The position numbers were made by a program, and so were the translations under genes. A stretch of DNA of 64,000 nucleotides from Ophiura sarsii (taxonomy: Eukaryota; Echinodermata; Ophiuroidea; Amphilepidida; Ophiuridae), in contig CM069441.1 of assembly GCA_035610835.1 (NCBI GenBank), positions 82,507,848-82,571,847 of the forward strand, written 5' to 3'. The first letter of the stretch is position 1. Every line of letters starts with the position of its first letter. The notes beneath the pieces are model-generated. The model did not search any database and had not been told where the DNA came from. It saw only the letters and a program-made list of their open reading frames with translations. This document shows positions 21,722 to 35,400 of the stretch, in pieces.

Positions 21722-22760
21722 ATGTGCAAAACATTAGCGTTGTGTTGTATCGCTACGGTGAAGGGGGTATCGGTTCGAACCCTGTACGCAATTCACGCGA
21801 CTCTATGTTTATGGAGAGTATTGGGTGTGGCGATGGGATCAGATATCATCATCCCCGTAATATTTGGTGAGCTACCAGCAGAGTTCTTCGTCGCGGGCAT
21901 TCTTGGAGTGTATGTATTTCTAACGGGTACCGAGTGTATCGTCACAATGATCGTAAAACGTGGAGGCGAATGGAAATGGTAAGTTTGATTTCGGCGACGA
22001 AAAAAAAACCCTTCTGTTTTTCGAAATGTGAATTATTTTAACAAATGAAATATTTTGAAAGTATTCTAAAATTTCAATATTTGTTGTTGAAAATTCACCA
22101 TTCTTTTCTTCAACTTATCGGAAGATTGATAGATATCAACGTAACCATATTTACGGGTCGTATATTGCATCAAATGTATGTTACAGTATCCTGATAATGT
22201 CAGTCTAGAAATGTTTTTTTTATTGAGAAGCAGTGTCACACATTTTATAACACATTGTATGTGGATCACTATTTTGATTTACGCTATTTGACATTATGAT
22301 ACTCTTCAATAAAGAAATACCTTAACACGTTATTTCTGGTTTCCTATTCAGGTTTTATCCTTCCGTGTTTCTTTACCTTCTTGTGGTGCTACCATCTATT
22401 TGGGTTTTGGAATGGCAGATGTTCTACCAAAGAAATGAACATAAAAGGAACAATTCCATTGACACCTGTGAACTAAACGATTTTGAGGGTGTCTGGGACG
22501 ACAAGCTGATGCTACCTGGACTTCCTGATGGTGTAAGGACATTTTAATTATTCTTTTACCAAAATGGTTACGTAAATCAAACCATATGAGATCCGATTAT
22601 CACTATGTCAACTGGAGTCTGGATCACGCTGTTGAGTACTCAGTGGCGTATCCAGGGGGGCCAACATTAACAAAAGAGTAAAAAAATAAGGAGGAAGAGG
22701 AGAAGGAGGAAGAGAAGGGATATGGGAAGAGGAGAAGGGTAGGGGCATAGGCTGCGCAAA

Positions 22761-22794
<34 letters not shown>

Positions 22795-25760
22795 CGGGGC
22801 CACGTCCCCATTGGGTTAATATGGGGGACGTTAAAACGTTATACTGGACCTTTTTAGTGTTAAAAATGCCCATTTTTGCGCGCTTTGCACGTATAGTTCC
22901 AATATTTCATTATTCAAGCTTAACAAGATGGCTTCAGGAACGTTTTTTCTGGACCATTTTAGTTCAAAAACTGAACTTTTGCTCGATTCGCGCTCATTTT
23001 TTCTACAGGTTTCAACATTATTAATGGTCTCGAACCACCGTAAATATTATGTAGGGGACGTTAAAAACTTCATACTGGACTTTAAAAATGCCAATTTTTG
23101 CGCGCTTTCCGCGTAGTTTTAAGGTTTCATTATTCAAGCTGAACAAGACGGTTTCAGAAAAGTTTGCCATGACTATTTTAGTTACAAAACTGAAATGTTT
23201 TGCGCATTTTCCCTGCCAGTTTCAACATAATGGGTCTCGAACCACACCAATTTTATATTTGCGTAAGCTGTCTTAATTTTATAAATGTCAAATTGACTCA
23301 AACTAGCCTAACTTGAATGATTTCCTGTATTATCTTCAACCTCGCGAGAGAAAGCAAATATCCGAGTCGAGGCTAATTAACTTAGTTTCCATTTAGATCC
23401 ATGTATCTTTGAGATGATTAATGTGTCTATATTATGACATAGGCTACTAAAGTGGACTATGGCATGGACGCGTGAAAATTGCACTTGTGAAAGAGGATAT
23501 TCACTATGACATGCAGCGACTTTTATTACATCTAGTCCAGGTTTTGAACTATACACATAGTTGTTTGTTTAAACAATACCGTATTATATTTCTCAATGCT
23601 GATATAAAATGTCGATCCCGTGTTGTTCGGACTACTTTCTAGTTCCGTTTAATAGTTTGTTTTAAAACCAGAAGATCTTCATACACGGGACTTTGGTGAC
23701 TGAGATTGAACTTACCTTCTTCTCTACTCATTCCTTGTCTGTGTCTGTCTCATTGCCTTCAGTCTTGACGTCTTTGCCTCCTCACATTACTGACAGGAAT
23801 GACGTCCACTAAAAAGCTTGAATTGTAAATTCATCCACCTATGATCATAACATGTTGTTATATTCTAACTATTCTGATGAACACCTTAAAGATGTTAAAA
23901 TGTAAAATGTGTTGTTCTGGAAATTTGCCGAGAAAAATGGAATTCGGAAAAAATGAATTGTTTCAATAGATAAGTCGCTAGATAGAAATGTGGTTGAAGC
24001 GATTTATGTGGTGACCGGTACTGATAATTTCGATGTTAACTAAATGACCAACTCGTGAATTTTGCAGGATAGACGGCGAATTAAGCTAAACGGTTTCAGA
24101 TGGTAGTTAGTTTATACGCAAAAAACCTGATTCGCAGGATAATTGAGGGCGAACTCCAATATGTATCTCTCAGCGCCCCTTTAAGAACATGCTTTACCTT
24201 TTACTCCCGGGCCTTTTATGATGATTCGACGTTGTACAAATGATATTTCTTCTGATATATTAAACTAGTTAAAATACATGTTTTTTCCCTCGACAGAATT
24301 GGACGACCAATACATATGGCATGACGGCGCCCGATTGGTCACTAGCACTTCAGCAGATAATGCTCTTCGTGCTCATTGTCGGCAGGTGGATGAGTCCCAA
24401 AGGCGACATTTCACGAGATCAACTCTCCCAACTGTTGCTGGTGTACATCGGTATGGCAGCCGATATACTGGAATATGTCACGGAAGGACTGATGAATCCC
24501 GTGGTGATGTGCAATTCTCGGCACGTTATGCTGGTGCTAGTCGTGTGGTCTTGGAGCCTGCTACAGTTTACGTTAAGTCTGACGGCAACAATAAACACTG
24601 ATCCTAATAAGAAGCGGTCGTCAAAGAAGATGGTAAGAAGGAGAGAGAAGAAGAGCAGTTTAATCGCGGAGAAGATAAAAACCTTAAAACCAAATGGATG
24701 TTTATGTTTAGAAACCGAGATCTGGTCTATAATGGTGACAACCTTTATGCAGGATGGGCCTTTTCTGGCCACACGACTTTTCTTCATGGTAGTACACGGA
24801 TCGATCAATCAATCCAGTATATTCTTCACGTGCAAGAATGCTCTCCTGTTGCTGATCCAAACCTACAGAGTGATTATCATCATCTCCAATGACTGTCAAA
24901 AAAGGAGAAAGTCCAAGTCCAAGAACGCGAAACAGGACAATAATACGATAGATGGAGATGTTCCCAGGGTATTTTGGAATGGTATCCCTAATGCTGCGGT
25001 ACAGGCGAAACGTTTGGTAAAGGAACACAAAGTCAGAAAGAGAATCCAAAGAAAACCGGCAATGACCGACACCCCAGGTGACGATGACGAGCGCTTGTCT
25101 CGTGAAAATCTGACAGAGACACCAGCAAGTGTTCCAGATGGTACCATCCGGGAAGGGTCCTCTTCGGTATCCACATCATCTGATATGAACATTGAGGAAG
25201 AGCAATCTGCTGGATACTCAGAAGCACGAAATGACAATAACAACGATGAAGTGTTTAACAGGATAGTAAGAAGCGTTGCCGGATTCAGAAACATTCATCA
25301 CCGATATAATATTTCCAGAGGGTTTCATTCACTGAGAGAGTTTTCACAACGCAGCAGCGCAAGGCGACGCATGCTCATGATGAAGGGAAGAATCTTAAGA
25401 TCTTTTAAGTCGGCAGACGGGGAAAGCGTTGGACACACCATCAGTGATCTGCCAAGACACACCGACCACTTGTCAATTTGTCAAGATGATGATGGTATCA
25501 CCTCGGGTACTAACGATATCGAAGGAAACCAACTACAAACAGTTTACAGCGATCCTTTATCAACCACCGAGGATGATATTGGTGTTGACTCAGCAGGTAG
25601 TACGAAAGACACGGACGAACACAAAATATGGGCGAGTTACGAGAACGCCGCATACAACTCCGAAGAAGTGTTCATGGTTGAGCACACGGAAGAGGGGGAA
25701 ACAGGATCGAGTAATGCACAAGAATCAACAATTATCGATATGGATGGAGAGGGGTTATAA
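21722..25760 (+). CDS. TMEM26-family multi-pass membrane protein, copy 1
   Basis: Three exons join in frame: 21722-21978, 22352-22532 and 24297-25760 (stop TAA). They total 1902 nt, or 633 residues. Family landmarks match human TMEM26 as I recall it: an N-terminal hydrophobic stretch ending in [78 protein letters not shown] and [12 protein letters not shown]. Six to eight membrane helices end near residue 344. The start is the first ATG after an in-frame stop, and its N-terminus lines up with the family. The molecular role of the family is not settled. The C-terminal tail of about 290 residues, rich in Ser, Asp, Glu and Arg, is much longer than the short tail of the human protein (368 residues in all). 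The gene is a neighbour of receptor 1 on the same strand and is duplicated with it. Confidence 0.9.
22762..22791. repeat. 30-nt poly-G tract in TMEM26-1 intron 2
   Basis: An uninterrupted G run follows a short purine-rich stretch (22685-22760). In TMEM26-2 the same place holds the long purine array at 62578-62995. The run is prone to length error in assemblies and could form a G-quadruplex. Confidence 0.9.
22823..23250. repeat. ~230-bp tandem duplication in TMEM26-1 intron 2
   Basis: 'ggggacgttaaaa', 'atactgga', 'tttttgcgcgcttt', 'ttcattattcaagct' and 'ggtctcgaaccac' occur once per unit, near 22824 and again near 23053. In the other TMEM26 gene only the leading 'ggggacgttaaaaacg' remains. 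Confidence 0.75.
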
Positions 25761-26880
25761 CAAGGCAAAAAGCGGGTCGGATCTTTTACATGATCATATC
25801 CAACAGAGACTCTGTTCATATAGATATACATAAGCTCTCTCAAATAATGCAAATTAATCATCCTGATCTGAATCTGTTGATTTATGACCAATATATCTTG
25901 TTATGATCACTAGGAGTGATAGGCCTATATGTAGGTGTGCTCTTTACCTAATAATAAACTCCTAAGAGACGTTTTCAATGTATGTATAATATTTTGTTTC
26001 TTAACTTATCGACGGCTTACTAGTGGCCAACTGTCAACGTATAAACTATCCATGTTAATATGTTAAGTATTACTATATATTTATTATACTTTGTGGTATA
26101 GAAGTACAACAGTACAGTGACATTGGTGAGTAACACACCGTATTCATATTATAATCATCAAATAAAAATATTAAATACTATTTAGACTCGGACTCGGACA
26201 GACTGGATTTTGTTACGTTATAAAAAATAATCAGCAAAATAGTGTAACAACCATGATAGTGATGATAGTGCTTCATGTTAATTAATGCATATATATAGAT
26301 CACAATAAAATACGGCTACTAAACTCGGAATATTTAGGCTAACAAATCTTCTTCTTTTTTCTCGAAATTGTAAAATATAGTGTCATATACCACTTGTAAA
26401 ATAGCAATATTTGCATATTTTATTGTTTAAAACAATAGGATCAACTTTCGTTTCTGTTTGCATTTATGACGGAGCTCGGACGAGCGCCGGGTATTGGTCA
26501 TATATATTTGATAATTTAGACACTCGAAGAACTCTATTTACAGTGTTAGATGCTGGTGCATTATAGTTGTCACGAAGATACTTCTCGCTTTGAGATGCAG
26601 AATGGAGTGTGTAGAAATAATGTAAAGTGTCTGAACTACAGTACTTGAGTACAGGGTATAAGAAAGGAATTGAGGGAGTAAGTGAAACATCGTCACAAGA
26701 CTTGTATTTACAAGATTTACAGAAATATACAAAATTACCTTCATGAGAAACCTTCATTTTACACAACTTTAAAATAAACATAAATCACTTTTTGGTCTGC
26801 CCACTTCAACCCAATTAGTGACATTGAACCGGTTAGGTCATAAATATGTATGCACATATTTAGGTACTGATGACGTTATT
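25761..26880. other. 3' flank of TMEM26-1
   Basis: An AATAAA at 25953-25958, about 190 nt past the stop codon, is a plausible polyadenylation signal. The rest is AT-rich. A 105-codon - strand frame at 26464-26781 has no recognisable domain and no splice support, so no gene is called. Confidence 0.5.
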
Positions 26881-26881
26881 G

Positions 26882-27000
26882 AGATTATTATTATTATTAT
26901 TTATTATTATTATTTTTATTACACAGCATTTATTAAGCGCCATTCCATATGATCACAGCGCTGAACAATAACATAGAAATATAATAAAATACATCAAGAT
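26882..27000 (-). mobile_element. LINE 3' UTR remnant with (TTA)n tail
   Basis: 'attattattattatt' is followed by 'acagcatttattaagcgcca...cacagcgctgaac'. This is the antisense of the '...GCGC TTAATAA (TTA)n' 3' ends seen at 8281 and 35043. No coding part is left. Confidence 0.6.
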
Positions 27001-28384
27001 AATCTGGTAAAAAACAACGACAGCAAATGCAATATACATCATAAAATACACACTAGAATCTAAAAACAATATCTTTCAGGAATTATTTATAATAATAATG
27101 ACAGGAAGAAATGACAGGAAATTTATAAAACGCCATCTATCTAGGCAGCCTACTCCGAGCTGCTATAGACAATTATTATTACGCTGCCAATAGGAAATCG
27201 TCACAATCATTTCGCTTCACCTATGTTCGTTATGGCTGTTATTGCTCGAAAACGATTCTAAATACAAATGTAACATCGCATTGAACATAAAACGAATTCA
27301 TAGCAATCAAGCAATGTGAACTTGCGCCCCATCCCATGCCCCATTCAGCAAAAAACTATTACCTTCATAGTCATGATAGTGGTAATGTGGAAGTTGGAAC
27401 AGATTGAATTTCATTGAATTTGGGGGAAATACATATCTCCTGTTTGAAATAATCAATTTGAATAAAATAACATTTAAATTATAGCTAACAATGTGTTCTT
27501 GCTGTGCTTTTCATCAAAATGTATTCATTTTTGTGTGTTTGAACTGGCTTTAAAAATCGGTGGAATCGGGACCTCAATATTTTGACTCGCCCTGTATTTA
27601 GTGTAATGTATCCAAAGACCGGTCATTTTTACTCGTTTTAGATCGGAGTATTGTTTTGAAGGATATCGCTATTATATATTTGAACTTTGATTTAACCATG
27701 ACTGGTGTCAAACCAAAAGTGATGATGGCAGCTATTTTTATGATACTCATATAATATGCGAATATACATTATATCAAGAATAACATAATTATGGGTGAAA
27801 GAGCATCAATGTGTAGCATTTTTTGGTCTAAAATTTAAAAAAGGATCAATTATTTTAAGTTTCGAAAAAACAGCAGTTGACCCATATTTTCTGCAAACTG
27901 CTCATAGCGCATTACAATATAATAGTAACATATAACGAAAAGTTCTTATTTAGTCCTATATATGAGTAGATATGGCAAATTTGGCACTCATTAAACAAAA
28001 TGAAAGGTAAGTTAGGTTGGTAATGTAAGTGGGTGGGTGGGTGGTCATAGGAGTGTGCGGAGCCCTATCAACTGTGGATTTGAAAACCCTCATACAACCT
28101 CCGTTTCTTTTTTATATTATTTAGGTATAGTAGGAGCAGTTTTATACACAATATTGGAAACTTGTAGTTTTATTCTTAATCTCAAAATAATATTTAACCA
28201 ATTACCTGTTTTGAATTTTAGTCCAAAAATGCTAAATACTAATGTTTTTTACTCTGCGTCCCCTTTTCATGCGCCCCATAGACCACGTGTATTTTAAAAA
28301 CTGCAGCTAAATATGTTCTCGCCCCCGTCCGTTTATACTCGCTTCGTTGCGCAACGACAGGAGTATGAACGGACCTATAGTATG
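27001..28384. other. Spacer between unit 1 and unit 2
   Basis: AT-rich single-copy sequence with no convincing coding frame, RNA gene or element. A short (GTGG)n run lies at 28030-28042. The unit 2 block begins at about 28385. Confidence 0.5.
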
Positions 28385-31300
28385 CTTACGGTCTCCAGAT
28401 CAACGAGGAACAATAGTTTGCCATATTTCACGAATAAAGAGCAGTAGGCCTACATACATGTAATTCTTTTATATAACGCATGAAAATATGTTAGTATGTG
28501 CAATTTTGATGAAATGAAAAATGAAAATTCCAAATAATAGGCTAGTGTACTGTTCATGATGGAAATGGTGCAAAATAGCTCCCCGAGGTGACTGGAGACC
28601 GTGGGCCTACTATTAGGCCCACGGACCTATTTTGCACCATTTCCCGAATATAGAGCAATATTTTTTTTTTATAATACTAGGAATCGAGCAATTTTATTTT
28701 AACATATTATATAAACATTTTGTCATTTGAAATACTTGACAAACAAAAGACAATAGACCTAGGCCTACTCGATGTATTAACCAAGTCAAGGTTAATTACC
28801 GCGATCGCGAGCAGGGCGAGCAAGCTCCCATCAAAAGATTATATTTCCTTCGCAGCTCCTCATCACAGGGAAATAGTAATTTTGTATGGACACTTTTTTC
28901 CCTCCAGTGAAATAGTGGGGAAATAGTCCAAATCATTTATTTCATGTCACATGATTTAGTATCCAATCAAATGGCAGGAATATTTGTATGTTTTGTATAA
29001 TAGTCGATTATTGCTGCTTGACAAAAATAAGATTACTTCATCGAGTCGCCGAGGAAACTCTGTTGTGTTAAACTCACCTCTTAGATATAGAGGCCTAGGC
29101 ATTGAAGAATACACTCATCAGGTGGATTGACAACACATACATATTCATCATTCATGAATAAAATGTACTGACTCGTTTGAATACAGCCGATAAAACAATA
29201 ATATGTGCGGTAACTTTGCAGACGACATGTTTACATTTTAAGCGATTCAGGCTCTTTTTCCCGTTGTGCACTGAGCAGCTGAGTGGACAGCCGAACGTCG
29301 TGCACAGACGGTGGTGGAATCAATTCATTATGGTAGGGCCTACAACTAGATTTGCAGAAATGAAGGAATATAAGGTGTAAATGCTGCTCAGTTGCATGTA
29401 AACGATCGGATCGGATGGTGATATGTCAACTGGGGGGAAATGTGTTACCAAAACCTACTATTGCCCACTAATGACGTCATGAGCGGTCAATAGTACGTTT
29501 TGTTAGCACTTTTTGGTCCGCCTGTGAATATTCGGGGGAAAAGTAGAAATATCCAATGTCACGTGACATGGTATCATCAAACCAATGAAAGCTAATGAAA
29601 TGATGCCAATTTTTTCATGCGTTATACAACAACAAGAAAAGGAAGTAGGAAGTCAAAAATAATCAAGGAATACTGTCGTATACCACCGTAAACGTGTACG
29701 TGTTACAATGGTTCACTGAATGCAAATAACCAACAAGGTCATGCGTTGGAGTATTGTTATAGAAAAAAACATCTTTCCATTGAAATCAGTCATCGAGAAA
29801 TGTGCGTGGATTTCAGTCAAACATTTCGTTCAATCAATTATTAAAACAGGCAAAGCCACGTTCAGAATTTGGAAAACAATGGATAAAACAGGATAATGAG
29901 GAACTCCACAAACAAACAACTTTAGCGCTATACTTTGTTGCGATCCTGAAATAGGACATCAATGCTTGCTTTGTATTGCTAAAGGTGAGATGTTGATGAT
30001 GATGGTGACAGTGACATACGGTATCATGGAACGTGTCTGCGCCACAACTTGTGTCTACATCTACCTGTTATTACTATGTGAATGTCCCTTAACTACGACT
30101 AAAGGTTTGTACACTATGTACCGTAAGTTGGAAGTATGATAATTGCTGGGTCGATCTCGACCTAGGTATGGTTTTGCTTCCATATTTACACACGGGTTTC
30201 TTGATCAAGTTTTTGACAGCTATTACTTACTCACGAATGCAATGGCCTCAACACATAAGGGTACAAACGGGCTACGTATGAACTTTGCGCTATTTGATGT
30301 TAAATGAGGGATGAATTGATCAGTCAATCTCCGGGTCAACGCACTTTGGTCAACGCTAGGCTGGCTGCTTTATTTTATTTTTTCCACGCAGCGGCTGGCG
30401 ACCGATTTCACTGTGACCTCACACGTCTCGCGGAATGGTTCTTTTTGAAATTGTGATTTGGGATGATAAATCACGCTTAATTATTTAAAAAACCACACAG
30501 TTTTTTAGTAGAGGGTTGAATATACATAGGAAGTACAAAAAAATATTCAGAAATGTGAAATTTGGTGTCCAAATTCTGAAGATAAAATACGCCTTTGAAC
30601 AAAATTATCTATCTCAAGTTCTAGAAATCGCACATATTCGAGAATCAGTTCATTTTCAAGCTTTATTTTTCATCTAAAAAACATTTTGTGTACGTTACCC
30701 TCTATTTTTATTACGAAAGATATGTCCACTAAATGTATGTGATGACTGCGATTTGCACTCTGCTCACAATCCGATCGCCATGTTATTCTGGCGTAAATGA
30801 CTGTTGTGTAAGTGTGAACGGTACTTACGCTAATCACGCGTAAGCGTGACCTTTTACAAGATCGTGTGTGATGTTCTACGATATAACATTTTACAAGCTC
30901 GCGAGCTTGCTGTGTGTTTGTGGCTATACAGTAGTATTAAAATGGTGTTTTTAAATAAAATCTCTATACATTTTAAAATATATTAAAATAAATAATATAA
31001 TTTTCTTTTGAACTTAGTTCAATAGAAAATGTTGTTTGGGCAGACTATTTGCAGAAGCTTTTTGATGTACAATTTAAAAAACAGAATGATGTGCATAGTC
31101 AATTTTTATTTCTATAAATGCGAACAATATAATTATCCTTTTTCTTTTAAATTTAATTCAGAACACGCATCAACCCAAAACCATTTTCAGTGATATGCGA
31201 TTTGTAACACAAAGGAAAAAGCAAGGAATTCTGCCTATTTCAACACTTAGGCCTACACCAGCAAAGCTGATAATCGGCGTAGTTACGCAGCGTAGCGATA

Positions 31301-32030
31301 GAAGTAGGGGTGTGTGGACACGCGGTCAGAGTAACGAAATTGTGGAATTTGTATTGCTTTTAGCGCAAGTTACGCCTTTCTTCTGTTATCCTTGAGGTAG
31401 AATTCAACAATTGGGAACGGTTTCTGTAAAATCTGTTATGTATAGGCCTATGGCATAACTAATTGCCGCGTGGAAAGTGTTAAGCTATGTCGCAGTAAAG
31501 TCACTTGAAACTCAACATATTTTAGAAGGGGAAAGATTGCACAATCGGTTTTCCAATTTTCCAATTCAACCGATTTCACGGAAATCGATGGTGTTGCAGC
31601 TGTGCAAGGTTTTTTGTTTTGTTTTGTGTATATAAAGAACAAATTTGAACAATAGCCCAATAGACATTAACAACGTTAATGAACTGAGTGATTACAAATC
31701 AAACGGGTAACTCTCAACAGAGAGCTCTGATGGGCCAATCAATTGATTAACATACTTGATATCGTTTGACCCACAGCAACGCTCCGTTCATCCCTGAATG
31801 ATTTGTAAATAAATACTATTTGTTTATGTGCAATATTGAACAATAAATTTGCACTTTATTATTAATATTGTTGGTATTTAAATATTTTCAGAATTTAAGA
31901 TAATAATGCAAAAGTCTATTGAGTTTGTAACACCAAAACGACAAACTTTACTGAATATACTGATGCACACAATTCGTTACGATTTGAACAAGCGTTCTAT
32001 ATTTCAATACACTTTGCTTTGGGAAATTTC
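28385..32030. repeat. Duplicated block D1, copy 2
   Basis: This is the partner of 1451-4470 and begins with the same 'tacggtctccagatcaa'. Between about 30140 and 31430 it carries around 1.3 kb absent from copy 1. Beyond 32030 the similarity ends, 460 bp before the first recognised SRCR exon. No signal-peptide exon for receptor 2 was found in it. Confidence 0.8.
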
Positions 32031-32488
32031 AAAGAAAATACTGGATGTAGCTACTTCGCTATTTATATTAAAAGAAATTCGGATGAGCAGATTTTTTACG
32101 GTTCATATTGAGTCACAAGGCTGCATAGCAATGTAGCGGTATCAATTTTATGTCAAATCGGTTGAACTGGTTTGAGATATATCCCCTTTATCACACGTGA
32201 TTTCAGAACGAATTTAAAGGTAGTGTTTATGTACTGTCAAATGTATACTGTCAATTCAAATCGCTCTAAATCCAAAGTTTTTGGAAAATTATGGGTTTCT
32301 GGTAAACATATGTGTTCATTTTCTCCCGAAAATTGGTAAATATTTTGGTCAAAATTCATTTTGCTAGCGGCACATCCCTACCAAAAAAATATCCGAGTAC
32401 CCCGGGCTTTTAATGGCCCTATATCATGTATATGTACAACGTAAGTGATTGAACAGAGTTGTTATCATTTATTTAATACATCATGCAG
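32031..32488. other. Unique sequence before the first visible SRCR exon
   Basis: AT-rich, non-repetitive DNA ending in an acceptor (tcatgcag, to 32488). The exon that follows starts in phase 1, so at least one coding exon with the start codon and signal peptide must lie upstream. I could not identify it here. Confidence 0.4.
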
Positions 32489-35400
32489 ACGAAATACTTG
32501 GCATTCGACTGTCGTACCCCTCGGCCCCCGACATACATTACAAAGGGAAGGTAAAAATCCAGATAAACTACGAACCCTATTGGTATGATATCTGCTACGA
32601 TGGGTCTGACGATGCTAACCACCAGTCCTGGAACCGCGCTGCAGCCACAGTAGCCTGCAGACAGCTGGGATTTCAAGCTGGTTGGAATGGATCTCGACAT
32701 GGCATTAGTTCTACATACACGTTCGAAGGATTTGTGTGCACAAACTGTAAGCATTAAAAGTGATGTGCCGTGAAGGAAGCATTTTAAGTCTAAAAAACTA
32801 AAAAGAAATTATTTTGATGATTTTTGCTTCAACGGAATTACCGTACCTCATGAAGTTGCCCAAAACATCATATATTATGACAAGGATAACTGATGAGCAA
32901 TCGTGCTTGATATCGCTTGAGGCCTTATACAACGGAATCAAGTTAGTTGATCTTGCATGATTGAGACTTCCTGCAGTGCATTCGTAGATGATATAATCTA
33001 CACGAAGAACGATTATAACATGGCTAATGGACAATAGGAGGAGTTCTAGCCTCATATACCGGTATTCACATAATGATTTTTTACTTAAAATCTATATTAT
33101 TAACAGAAAAACTGGGAAATTGAAATTCACGAGAGTTGGTATAAAAATACGTAACAAATTTTGTTAGTTAATGCAAATCTGATTTATATAACAATATGTG
33201 AAGATCGTTCAAATACCTTGGAGCCTGGATGAATACCACTGAAAAGGACATCAAAACACGCAAAGCAGCTGCATGGAGAGCTAGTGGCAAACTTACTCAG
33301 TTATGGACGGTCAAGTCACTATCCAGAAAGCTTAAAAAACGGCTGTTCATATATAATCAGTCCTCCTCTACGGATGTGAGGCATGGACAGTCACCCCTAA
33401 ACTAGTAAACAGCTGGACGGACGTTACACAGGAATGCTAAGAACCGTGTTCAACATCAACTGGAGCCTGCATGTGACAAATGAGGACCTGTTACGGTGAC
33501 ATTCCAAAAGTTTCGGATAAAATCAGAGAACGTAGAGCAATATTTGCCGGACACTGCTTCAGAGGGACCAATGAGCTTGTCTCCAAACTCATACATTGGA
33601 TTCCAAAACATGGATTAAGAAAGACCAGCGCTAACTCACATTGATATACTAAAGCGTGACACAGGATTGCAGGTACAAGAAATCTGGATCTGGATCTGGA
33701 AGATATTCTCAACGCTTCCTGATTGAAGCCAAACGAGAAGGTTGGTTGTGCGCATGGGTTTATTTAGTCTTTTTGTTGGTTACTTGTCGCAGTGCCTGGT
33801 TGGATGTGGTCTGTCACTGCTGCTTTGAATGGTTGCACTGTTTCGATGTTGACGATGTGTTCAGGGAGAGAGTTCCAGTCAGAAATTGTGTTCGGAAAGA
33901 AGGACTTCAGGTAGTAGTCACTTCTGCCTGTTAGTTTAATGTAGCTGCGCTTGTGGTTTGTGCGAGCTGATGAGCGGCGTGATGAGGCCGGATGTAAGAA
34001 CTTTTGTGCCGGGATGGCTACCTGACCCTGTCGTATCTTCTGGAGCATGGTTAGTCGTGCTATCTTCCTTCGGTCTTGAAGTGGTGCCCATCCCAGGTTG
34101 GTTAGCATAGATGTTACACTGCTGGTCCTGTCGTAGTCCTTGTAGACAAAACGTGCGCCTCTGCGCTGGATGGATTCGATTTTGTCCACTAGGTCAATAC
34201 AGCTATGTTGGAAAGGAAGATTTGAAGAAACATCGTGGTTCGGAAAAATCAAGTCAATTCAATGCAAATCTGCTGACGATCTTCGAAGTACTCGGAACGG
34301 TTTTATTTTGGTTGTTTGTATTTACCTCCCGCATTTCCTCTTTCTGTTAGCGTTGACGTAAAATTTGCAATTTGCACCAACAAAAAAGCTATGTATACGC
34401 TGAATACAGTTTAAGATTATCTGAACTAAATCTTAGAAAAGAATAAAATCCTATTCGGTCTTGGGGTGTACATGATGAAAGGAATGCACAATTTGTAATG
34501 TTATTGCTTTAAAACATCTTCACATTCTTCATTCACAGATTCGGCCCGATCTCTCAATGATTGTACCTATAACGATAAGGAGTGGCTAGGTTGCGGGACC
34601 GAAATTTCTATTTTGTATCATTTTAATCAAGATCAGGCGTTCATTGAGTGTTACAGTAAGTACGAAATAGTTCTTAAAAGAAATCACTTTAAAAGGGAAG
34701 TACTGGGACAAAGGATATATTTATATTTTTTGAGGAATTATGTTGTTGTCCAATCCAACCGCGGTACCACGATATTGTTTATTGGCATATTGGTTGATTA
34801 CACTATTGGAAAATTCTTCACAACATATACCCGACGAAAATTTTGTTACACAAAATGGGTAAAGAGTCATCTATTAATATTTGTAATACTTGTAATGTAA
34901 TTGGGTACACAGAACACATGCGAAGGGTTCAATTGATTTGAAAGCATGCAGAAACTGTCAGTTCTGCCAAATTAAGCTTTGTTTTTAAATGTTAAAAGTG
35001 CTATTTTTTGGGTACAAAACTTCAATAAATCTGACAACAAACTAATAATAATAATAATAAACAGTTCTTATTAAGCGCCCGTAACCAAGGTCTCAGGGCG
35101 CTTTACAAAAAAATACCAAAGTAGCAGCATTACTATTGCACAAAACATAATAAAAAGAGCAATTTAGCACACTAAAGGCAGTGTAAAAATGGTTAAAAGG
35201 CATAAACAAGTATATAAAAGAGTCCGATAAAATTGTCTCCCATTATCTACATAGACAATAACTACTGCGTAAAAAGATGAGTTTTCAAATTTTTCTTAAA
35301 AATGTCTATGGAAGATGCAGCCCTGACATGCATAGGTAAATTGTTCCATTCTGTATGAGTGGCCTCTATGAAGGATCGGCGTCCGTAGGTAGTACGTGGT

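Noticed and set aside
24278..24601. 107-codon ORF over the TMEM26 exon, and its copy at 63391-63714
   Set aside because: Wrong frame: the frame that continues from exon 2 in phase 0 gives the TMEM26 protein.
26464..26781. 105-codon - strand ORF downstream of TMEM26-1
   Set aside because: No domain, no partner in unit 2, no splice context; likely chance.
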